From positions 1 through 64,000 of the forward strand of contig NZ_VDFP01000011.1 in NCBI RefSeq assembly GCF_009600985.1: 64,000 nt of DNA. Reading direction: 5' to 3'. The position numbers and the translations under genes were made by a program. Positions 57,336 to 64,000 of the stretch are shown here, piece by piece. The notes under the pieces are model-generated. The model saw nothing but the letters and a program-made list of their open reading frames with translations, searched no databases and was not told where the DNA came from. The DNA is from Companilactobacillus halodurans. Its GTDB lineage: Bacteria > Bacillota > Bacilli > Lactobacillales > Lactobacillaceae. The stretch's first letter is position 1. Each line of letters starts with the position of its first letter.

Positions 57336-58331
57336 TTACCAGAGATTTAATAATTCAATGTTATCTTTCATGCCTTGCTTCATCGTTTTTGCAAACTTTA
57401 AATCTATTACTCCAGTATTCGCCAAAAACTGATAAAATTTAACCATGCTTTTTTGAACCCGTTTAACTTCTTGCATACTTGAACCATGCAGATACAAATC
57501 CGAAACATTATCAGATTCATAATTAAACACCGTTATAAATCTGAAAGCTAAATATTCATTTAAATAGAGTTTGAGAGAATTTTCATATGATTTGACCGTT
57601 TTCTCTGCATAATCACCCTTGACACTCTGGATAAAACTATCAATCAATTGATTATTTAATCTTCTTATTTTTTCAACTGCATTATCCGATTGATCCAAAT
57701 CATCAAAAAAAGAATCACTTTCTGCTAGATGTTCAATTTGAATCAATTCATCATGAATTTGGTTAATTTCAGATAAATTAACATCTGGTTCTGTAATTGC
57801 AATTTTTTTCCATTTCAAATTTTCAGCTCGCAAAATATCAGCAGTATTTTCAGAAAAAATGGTCTTCCCACTCATGACATTCCGTATTAAACCAGTTGCT
57901 TTTGAAGATAAAAAATCTTCATCGATTTCGTTATCTTCTAAATAAGTTTCAACGACTAAACTGACTTCATTTAAACGACCACGTTGACTCCGACTCACTG
58001 TAGGCCCTACTTCCCAGTCTTTAGCTATTTTTAGATATTGTTCCAAATTGGATTGTGATAATCCCAATGATTGCCAAACTTTATTTAATTTTTCTTGAAA
58101 TCTTTTTTGGATTTGTGAACGATTTTTAGCATTGACATCATATAAAACAATCGACAAAGTTGTTGCATCATTAGTAAAAACAACTACTTTTTTTCTCTTA
58201 TGATTTAAATATTTCACATGCCACGAAAAGATTGGATTCCCTAACACTAAATTTTTAATTTGATCAGAATTTTGCCGAAACTGATAATCTTTGAAAAGTG
58301 ATTGTGCTTTTTGAACTACATTGATAAACAT
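57336..58331 (-). CDS. two-part protein with integrase SAM-like C-terminus
   Basis: 331 residues. The N-terminal half (HKRKKVVVFTNDATTLSIVLYDV, later VGPTVSRSQRGRLNEV) resembles DUF6933-type proteins of unknown function, judged from memory. The middle is acidic. The C-terminal 100 residues (EKTVKSYENSLKLYLNEYL to KFYQFLANTGVID) resemble the SAM-like core-binding domain of tyrosine recombinases, but no catalytic domain follows. It shares the strand and AT-richness of the helicase operon and lies 333 bases upstream of it. It may be a regulator or accessory part of that system. Confidence 0.6.
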   Translation of the reverse strand: MFINVVQKAQSLFKDYQFRQNSDQIKNLVLGNPIFSWHVKYLNHKRKKVVVFTNDATTLSIVLYDVNAKNRSQIQKRFQEKLNKVWQSLGLSQSNLEQYLKIAKDWEVGPTVSRSQRGRLNEVSLVVETYLEDNEIDEDFLSSKATGLIRNVMSGKTIFSENTADILRAENLKWKKIAITEPDVNLSEINQIHDELIQIEHLAESDSFFDDLDQSDNAVEKIRRLNNQLIDSFIQSVKGDYAEKTVKSYENSLKLYLNEYLAFRFITVFNYESDNVSDLYLHGSSMQEVKRVQKSMVKFYQFLANTGVIDLKFAKTMKQGMKDNIELLNLW

Positions 58332-58707
58332 TACTGACTCCTAGAATTGATATTGTTCGATATTTACAATATCACATTTACCTGGATAACTAATATCTAT
58401 TACCTAGTAAATGGCAAATTTATTTAGAATCCACTTTGACGATTTTAGGATATCCAATACACTTATCTTTTTCATCAACATAAATCTTTTTGAATGCTTT
58501 ACAAACTTTTTAATTCGAAAAGATAATATTAATTTAACTAATTAATGATATTTTCTAAATTGCCAATAACAATAGACGTTAAGAATTTTAGCTGGACTTA
58601 TCGAATCAAGGTAAGTAAAATAAAGTAGTTATGTGAGGACAATCACACAGGCTTAATTAAAGCAAAATAATTTTCCGTAATTAATGTTTTCGAACGGAGT
58701 TCAAATA

Positions 58708-59259
58708 ATGGATATTAAAGAGTTAGATCTCGTCACAAGAGAGATTGAAGATTTTTCCGGATTAGAACATATCGGAAACGGAATGAATAAAGACATTGAG
58801 GATTATTTCAATTTTTTCATGACTTGGATTGATTGGAATAATGTCTTAGACGTTATTAATAACTATAAAGATATTAATATGAACTTACATTATGTTACAG
58901 CACACGACTTTCTAGTTTGGCTGCTTCACTATGGCGATGTTTATGATAATTTATTAAGACAGTGTTTAAGCCATGATCCATTGTTAGACTACAAAAAAGT
59001 TGCTCGACAATTGTATCAACTAAGACAAAATCACCCTAAGTATTCCTTTACAGTCGCTTTATCATCTCGTATGAAATCAAAGAAATTTTTGTCAGATAAT
59101 GATTTAGATAGATTCATTCCCTTATTGGCAAAAATTCCAAATAATCGTAAACTTTCAAAAAAAGAAATCACTCAATCTAATCTGGGTGATAACTTATATG
59201 AAGCACTCTATAGCCTTTCAAATTTTGCGGTTCAAAGAGTTGCTCGAAATTCATTTTAA
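58708..59259 (+). CDS. unrecognised 183-residue protein (intact copy)
   Basis: Mostly helical, with a Trp-rich central part (WIDWNNVLDVINNYK and VTAHDFLVWLLHYGDVYDNLL) and a C-terminal LYEALYSLSNFAVQR. Start at ATG 58708 after CGGAG; the frame upstream is not needed. The broken paralogue at 50647-51196 has the same start context. I cannot assign a family. Its duplication around the helicase block suggests a mobile or recombining locus. Confidence 0.75.
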   Translation: MDIKELDLVTREIEDFSGLEHIGNGMNKDIEDYFNFFMTWIDWNNVLDVINNYKDINMNLHYVTAHDFLVWLLHYGDVYDNLLRQCLSHDPLLDYKKVARQLYQLRQNHPKYSFTVALSSRMKSKKFLSDNDLDRFIPLLAKIPNNRKLSKKEITQSNLGDNLYEALYSLSNFAVQRVARNSF

Positions 59260-59270
59260 TTTCAGTTAAA

Positions 59271-59297
59271 AAAGTCACAATCTATTTGTGGCTTTTT
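59271..59297 (+). terminator. terminator of the intact repeat gene
   Basis: 9-bp stem AAGTCACAA/TTGTGGCTT (one G-T pair) with T-run. Confidence 0.8.
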
Positions 59298-59516
59298 TAT
59301 ATATTATTTTTATTCAAGATATATTGAAATCTTATTAGTGCTAATAAATGAAGATTTTTCTAACTTAGTTTTTTATCCTTCATTGCTTAATTAAAATATC
59401 AAAATTTAGCTAAATTATGATTATTTTCAATAATTAATGTAAATTTTGTTAACCATTAAAATCATTAACTATATAATTGACTAGAAAGATAATTTTCTTT
59501 CAAGAGGGTAAAATAA

Positions 59517-60350
59517 ATGAAGAAAAACATAAGAAAAGTTTTAATCGCTTCAGCAATGACAATTATGATGGCTCCTGGCGTTTTGTCAGCTTTACCACAA
59601 CAAACAGTCGCTGCAAGTTCTGTAGGAACAGTCTCGGTAAACACACCGGTTTATGATGCCAATGGAAAAGCTAATGGCGTAACATTAGCAAGTGGCACTA
59701 GCTGGCAATTAGGCGAAAAAGTCACTTTGAATGGCGTTTCAAATTATCAAATTGGTAATAATGAATATATTCCAGTTGCCGTAGTTTCAAATGTCAGTGG
59801 ATCAAGTACAAATAATGACGACAGTGAAACTTCTACTACCGGCACATCAATTACTGATAGTAACGACGTCAACGGTCAAGTCGGTACGTTAACTGCTAAT
59901 ACAGCTATCGTAAATGGTTCAGGTAAAACTACTGGTCAAATTCTCTCAAAGGGCAGTCAATGGATCATTGGCAATAACATTTTGACTTATAACGGTGCCA
60001 AATATTACCAAGTTGCTACTAACGAATACGTTTTAGCATCTAATTTATATATTGCTCAACCTAATATTGATACAAATTCATCGATTCCTACACCTGGAAA
60101 TGGTCTAATTGGTAGAACTAATTTGCAAATGAGAACTTATAATTCAGAAGCAAATGCATACGACATGACGCTACCTGCTAATACTTCTTGGAAGATTTCT
60201 AAACTAGTCGTTAACAAGTACGGTTCATATTGGGGCGAAGTTGCTACAAATCAATGGGTTTGGATTACTGATGTCACTTTAAATAGTGGTCTCAATTTAG
60301 GAAATAATTCATATTACGTTCCAAACTTTGCGACAAGTATTAATAAATAA
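59517..60350 (+). CDS. secreted SLAP-repeat surface protein
   Basis: 277 residues. Signal peptide with hydrophobic core about 8-25 and cleavage near TVAA-SS (31-34). Three SLAP repeats, about 36-93, 122-178 and 195-260, each ending in a block such as YYQVATNEYVLA or YWGEVATNQWVWI; a Ser/Thr/Asp-rich linker (about 95-118) sits after the first. Same C-terminal signature (FATSIN) as the protein at 44600-45583. Expected to be wall-bound. GAGGG precedes the ATG. Confidence 0.87.
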   Translation: MKKNIRKVLIASAMTIMMAPGVLSALPQQTVAASSVGTVSVNTPVYDANGKANGVTLASGTSWQLGEKVTLNGVSNYQIGNNEYIPVAVVSNVSGSSTNNDDSETSTTGTSITDSNDVNGQVGTLTANTAIVNGSGKTTGQILSKGSQWIIGNNILTYNGAKYYQVATNEYVLASNLYIAQPNIDTNSSIPTPGNGLIGRTNLQMRTYNSEANAYDMTLPANTSWKISKLVVNKYGSYWGEVATNQWVWITDVTLNSGLNLGNNSYYVPNFATSINK

Positions 60351-60371
60351 TAATTAAGATATTTTTTAAAA

Positions 60372-60413
60372 AAGAGAAGTAAACTTATTCAGTTAAGTTT
60401 GCTTCTTTTTTTC
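60372..60413. terminator. bidirectional terminator between SLAP gene and regulator
   Basis: 12-bp stem GAAGTAAACTTA/TAAGTTTGCTTC (60376-60387 and 60394-60405) with A-run before and T-run after. Confidence 0.88.
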
Positions 60414-60422
60414 ATATAATTT

Positions 60423-61130
60423 TTATTTCTCTTTTTTTATAATTTGTATATAACGATAGATACTCGGTTCAGAGACTTCCAATGCTTTTGCGGCCTCTTC
60501 GACACTATCTTTTAGTTGAAAATATCCCTGTTCATGCAATTGTCTAACACAATCAATCTTATTTTCTGGCTTCATGAATTCTTTTGTGATACCGAGTTTT
60601 TGAGCATAATCATTCACTACTGTATGGACATATTCCTTTGCTGATTTAGTTAAAGTTTCAAAGTCATGCTCAGTAGTTTTCTTAATATTGTCATTTTCAA
60701 GTTCCGAAAGTGAATCATTTGGAATCCGATAATCTTTCAAGACGCGTTCGACCGAATTCTTCAACACATTCAAACTCTCTTCCGATGTATTGATACATAA
60801 CATAGCCACTACTTCACCAGCAAATTTTAAAAAGAAAGTTGATGATCATAAATTTATATTTTTAGACGACTTACCCGAATAGTTCGTTAAAAAGTTTTTT
60901 GATTCCTTTTTGCCTTGTTTTGACATTCGTAAAACTAAATCTGAAGCTGGGTCGCCAATTTGTCTATGCGAAATATAGTTATTGCGAATTGCCACAATTG
61001 AATGATCCAAATTTCTAACATCATTTAAAACCACTTCACTATTTCTTCCCAAAACCTCAGCAAGGAAGTCCACCATAGGGACAAAACTCTTAATATAATC
61101 GTCAGCATTCTTAAACTGTGCTTCTCCCAT
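60423..61130 (-). pseudogene. YheO-type regulator interrupted by an in-frame TGA
   Basis: Two open stretches, 60846-61130 and 60423-60809, lie in the same frame and are separated only by TGA at 60846-60848. Reading through gives NINL-stop-SSTFFLKFAGEVVAMLCIN, a normal YheO/PAS_6 sequence where an Arg (CGA) would fit the stop. The N-terminus FVPMVDFLAEVLGRNSEVVL and VAIRNNYISHR are typical of the PAS-like domain; the C-terminal EEAAKALEVSEPSIYRYI is the helix-turn-helix. The full length of 235 residues fits the family. It is divergent from the MFS-amidohydrolase pair, which it probably controlled. Confidence 0.82.
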
Positions 61131-61364
61131 TTTTTATCTTCCTTCCCCATCAATATTAGTTTATAATTTGCCTATTAATGTTTTTCATTGGCATTTGACC
61201 GCAACGAATCCATAATAATAATTAAATATTATCACGGTAATAATTTATTTGCACAGAATATGGGCTGATGATACAATTTCATTGTAATCGATAACATTAA
61301 TATTTTTATATCAGGAGGTGTCTTGAAAGTGTTGGTCAAAAAAACATAATAATTCAGAAAAGGG

Positions 61365-62582
61365 ATGATTAAACTGGCAAAAGAAAGTCTGGAACTCAAT
61401 AATCAGAAGTCAAACGCCGGCATGAAAACCATTATTGCTTTAATGGCTGGCTATTCCATGGTTTACATGGATAAAAATATGGTTTCAACGGCAATTATTC
61501 CGATTGCAAAAGAGTTCAATTTTACAACTTCACAAACTGGGATGATCATGAGTATGTTTTTCTTAGCATATACTTTGATGCAAATTCCCGGTGGCTGGCT
61601 AGCTGATAAAATTGGTGCCAAAAAAGTTCTCTTACTATCGCTTGGCATCATTTGTTTCTTCTCATATGCTTTTGGATTCGTTAGTTCTTTGATGCTATTT
61701 TTTGCGATTCGTTTTGGTGCCGGTATTGGTCACGGTGGCTATCCTGCATCTTGTTCTAAAGCCGTTGCAGAAAATTTTGATAAAGAAAAACGTGTCATGG
61801 TTCAATCTGGTATTATGACAACTTCAGGTATTGGCGGTTTATTAGCTTTCGTTCTTGGAGCAAACGTCATTGCTATCAACTGGCGTTATGGTTATATCCT
61901 TTTAGGAACAATGTTTCTCATCGCCTTCTTGTTGGTTTTGTTCCTTTTGCCAAATGAAGTTAAAAAACCGGTAGAAGAAACAAAAGTTGAACCAGAAAAG
62001 GTCCCATTTACACAGGTTATTACTAATCGCAATGTGTTGCTTTTATTCGTAATCATGATCTTATTAAATATTACTTATTACGGCGCCATGTCATGGTTAC
62101 CTAGCTATTTAACTAAAACCTATCAATTATCATTGGGTGCTGCCGGAGGTATTTTGGCAGTTAACGCTATTTCTCAAGTTATCGGTAGCTTTATGACTGG
62201 GATAATCCTTTCCAAATGGTTCGAGGGTAAACAAAAGGAATTCATTCTGATTTGTTCCATTATCAGTGCTATCTGTATTTACACTTTAGTAAATATCAAC
62301 AGCGTTGTTTTCTCTCTAGTTTTAGTAGCCTTAATTGGGATGACTACTATTTCTGCTTTCACCGCAACTTTTACTTGGCCACAAAAAATTTTTAAACAGG
62401 AAATTATCGGATCTTCTGTTGGTATTATCAACACTGGTGGTACTTTTGGGGGCTTTTTAGCACCAATCATAATTGGTTCTATTGTGCAGTCCGCAGGTGG
62501 AGATTTTACCAACGGCTTCATATTCTTGGCAATCAGTATTCTTATCGGTGGTTTTGGTACATTTACCGTTAAAACTAAATAA
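61365..62582 (+). CDS. MFS transporter
   Basis: 405 residues, about 12 membrane helices. The first-loop signature is GGWLADKIGAKKVLLLS, and the first helix is followed by YMDKNMVSTAIIPIAKEF, as in anion/proton or D-galactonate-type symporters. Start uncertain: the ATG at 61365 has AAAGGG directly in front, with poor spacing. The M20 amidohydrolase follows by 22 bases, so the pair probably imports and hydrolyses an N-acyl amino acid or dipeptide-like compound. Confidence 0.88.
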   Translation: MIKLAKESLELNNQKSNAGMKTIIALMAGYSMVYMDKNMVSTAIIPIAKEFNFTTSQTGMIMSMFFLAYTLMQIPGGWLADKIGAKKVLLLSLGIICFFSYAFGFVSSLMLFFAIRFGAGIGHGGYPASCSKAVAENFDKEKRVMVQSGIMTTSGIGGLLAFVLGANVIAINWRYGYILLGTMFLIAFLLVLFLLPNEVKKPVEETKVEPEKVPFTQVITNRNVLLLFVIMILLNITYYGAMSWLPSYLTKTYQLSLGAAGGILAVNAISQVIGSFMTGIILSKWFEGKQKEFILICSIISAICIYTLVNINSVVFSLVLVALIGMTTISAFTATFTWPQKIFKQEIIGSSVGIINTGGTFGGFLAPIIIGSIVQSAGGDFTNGFIFLAISILIGGFGTFTVKTK

Positions 62583-62604
62583 AGATATTAGAGGTGCTTA
62601 CAAA

Positions 62605-63822
62605 ATGAGTGAAAAATATGCATTAGCTGATCAAAGTTTGAAAGAAAAGCTTTATAAAAAAATTGAAGATAAAACTGACAAAATGATTCAAATCAGACGT
62701 TATCTTCATGAACATCCAGAATTATCCTTTGAAGAAAAAGAAACTGGCAAATACATCGCTGATTTTTATAAAGATATGGATGTTAAGGTTGAAGCAAATT
62801 ATGGCGATGGCTACGGAGTCGTTGTCACGATCGATTCTGGAAAACCTGGTAAAACAATTGCTTTAAGAGCTGATTTCGATGGTCTTCCTGTTCAAGAAGA
62901 AACTGGTTTGCCATACGCTTCAAAGAACAAAGGCGTTATGCATGCTTGTGGACATGATGGTCACACAGCTTATATGCTGATTTTGGCTGAATGTCTCTAT
63001 GAACTAAAGGATGAATTCGACGGCAAAGTCAAAATCATTCACCAACCTGCTGAGGAGACTCCTCCTGGTGGCGCACCTGGTATGATTAAAGCTGGTGTTT
63101 TAAAGGGTGTCGATGCCATTCTCGGCGTTCACGGTTGGGCAACTACACCTTATGGAACAGTTCAATGTACGATTGGACCGGTTATGACTGGTCGTTCAAG
63201 TTTCAAATTGACGATTCATGGTAAAGGTGGTCACGGTTCCGCTCCTAACTTAGCTAATGATGCTAACGTAGCTGCTTCTTATTTCGTAACGATTGCTCAA
63301 ACAATCATCTCTCGTAGAACTGATCCATTCGATATGTGTACTTTAACTGTTGGTAACTTTGATGGACGCGGTTCATTCAACGTCATCAAGGATTCTGTCT
63401 TTCTTGAAGGGGATGTTCGTTTCATGAATGTTGCCGAACGTCCTATCATTGAAAAGAACTTCAAGAATATTGTCAAAGGACTTGAAATCATGTTTGGCGT
63501 CAAAGTCGATCTCTTCTATAACGCTGACTACCCTGTTCTTGACAATAATGAAGACCTAACCAAAGAAGTCCAATACAGTTTAAATCACAGCGATATTAAA
63601 GAATTGCAAACGGTTGATACAACATCCCGTAACACAGCTTCTGAAGACTTTGCTTACTTCAGCAATGAAGTCCCTGGAGTTTATATGTTTGTTGGTGAGA
63701 TGCCTGATAATGGTGTTTATTCCGCTCACCACAGTCCAACATTTGTCATCAATGAAAAGGCACTTCCACTAGCTGCTAAAACAGTTGGTGCAGCTGCACT
63801 TGATTTCTTAGCAAATAAATAA
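62605..63822 (+). CDS. M20 family amidohydrolase (hippurate hydrolase-like)
   Basis: 405 residues from ATG 62605, preceded by GAGG; the longer frame above it runs inside the transporter gene. HACGHDGH (113-120) and the QPAEETPPGG block carry metal ligands and the catalytic Glu; FKLTIHGKGGHGSAPN begins the dimerisation domain. It removes acyl groups from amino acids; substrate not determinable here. Co-transcribed with the MFS gene. Confidence 0.92.
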   Translation: MSEKYALADQSLKEKLYKKIEDKTDKMIQIRRYLHEHPELSFEEKETGKYIADFYKDMDVKVEANYGDGYGVVVTIDSGKPGKTIALRADFDGLPVQEETGLPYASKNKGVMHACGHDGHTAYMLILAECLYELKDEFDGKVKIIHQPAEETPPGGAPGMIKAGVLKGVDAILGVHGWATTPYGTVQCTIGPVMTGRSSFKLTIHGKGGHGSAPNLANDANVAASYFVTIAQTIISRRTDPFDMCTLTVGNFDGRGSFNVIKDSVFLEGDVRFMNVAERPIIEKNFKNIVKGLEIMFGVKVDLFYNADYPVLDNNEDLTKEVQYSLNHSDIKELQTVDTTSRNTASEDFAYFSNEVPGVYMFVGEMPDNGVYSAHHSPTFVINEKALPLAAKTVGAAALDFLANK

Positions 63823-63839
63823 TCAAAATTCTAAAATAA

Positions 63840-63888
63840 ATAAGCGTTCAAATTTCAGTTTATAATTGAAATTTGAACGCTTATTTTA
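63840..63888. terminator. bidirectional terminator after the amidohydrolase
   Basis: 18-bp perfect stem (63840-63857 with 63867-63884; arms contain AAGCGTTCAAATTTCA), followed by T-rich sequence. It separates convergent genes. Confidence 0.9.
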
Positions 63889-64000
63889 TTTTGTTAATTC
63901 ATAACTATTGTCTAACAGATTACAGATTTGTTTGGAATCAACCTTACTAATTTCTATCGAAAGCCAGTGACCCTTATTCATATGATAGGCTGGAAGAAAT
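63886..64000 (-). CDS. MmcQ/YjbR family protein (3' end only)
   Basis: The last 37 codons are visible. They read PAYHMNKGHWLSIEI and end DNSYELTK, matching the C-terminal tail of MmcQ/YjbR (DUF419) DNA-binding-fold proteins (YHMNKxHW..I, then SY.L). The 5' part is beyond the window. Confidence 0.7.
   Translation of the reverse strand, partial: FLPAYHMNKGHWLSIEISKVDSKQICNLLDNSYELTK

Larger units (their letters stand above)
58617..59297 (+). repeat. right direct repeat unit flanking the AT-rich island
   Basis: Intact counterpart of 50580-51230: shared upstream AAAATAAAG..AGTT.TGTGAG, the GAGTTCAAATAATGGATATTAAAGA start region, the whole coding part and a terminator AAGTCACAA/TTGTGGCTT. Confidence 0.75.

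Noticed and set aside
1..64000. Search for tRNA, rRNA, CRISPR arrays and transposase genes
   Set aside because: No CCA-ended tRNA-like fold, regularly spaced repeats or transposase motif could be recognised by eye in the window.

Overview
The window reads as chromosome of a low-GC Gram-positive lactic acid bacterium of the Lactobacillaceae. The gene order (rpsU, phoH, ybeY, cdd, era, recO, glyQS, dnaG, rpoD), the T-box leaders, the A-rich ribosome binding sites and the two secreted SLAP-repeat proteins fit a Companilactobacillus-like or related lactobacillus. I cannot confirm the species from sequence alone. No rRNA, tRNA, CRISPR array or insertion sequence was seen.

Region 1 (1-15.7 kb) is core housekeeping, almost all on the minus strand: phoH-ybeY; cdd-era-recO; a glycine T-box followed by glyQ-glyS; dnaG-rpoD; and cfa-trmK-nif3-like-pepT. 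rpsU and a DUF299 regulator diverge at 14.7 kb. Region 2 (15.7-24.4 kb) is a complete histidine operon, hisZ-G-D-B-H-A-F-I-E-C, behind a T-box leader that carries His codons, with a PHP-type histidinol-phosphatase just upstream. Region 3 (24.4-30.9 kb) holds nfo, a YitT-type membrane protein, msrB-msrA and hisS-aspS behind a second T-box; that leader contains Asp codons but no His codon. Region 4 (31-45.6 kb) holds a secreted SH3b-amidase, a tandem pair of unusual sirtuins beside a TetR regulator, relA-dtd-HAD-(decayed Doc-like), prmA-rsmE, several small membrane or helical proteins, an M20 deacylase and a SLAP-repeat surface protein. Region 5 (45.6-51 kb) is tex, a RelB-type antitoxin with a MazF/PemK-type toxin, a flavodoxin-like reductase and an aldo/keto reductase.

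Region 6 (50.6-59.3 kb) is the most interesting part. A very AT-rich block of about 7 kb holds an SF2 helicase with a C-terminal PD-(D/E)XK-like nuclease, split into two reading frames at an A8 tract, followed in overlapping order by a 702-codon protein I cannot assign. A 331-codon gene whose C-terminus resembles an integrase SAM-like domain lies upstream. The block sits between two direct copies of a gene of unknown function: a decayed copy on the left and an intact copy on the right, each with its own terminator. I read it as a candidate phage- or plasmid-defence island, possibly distantly related to helicase/PIWI-type operons, but I do not recognise it as a named system.

Region 7 (59.5-64 kb) has a second SLAP-repeat protein, a YheO-type regulator interrupted by an in-frame TGA, a divergent MFS transporter-M20 amidohydrolase pair, and the 3' end of an MmcQ/YjbR-type gene.
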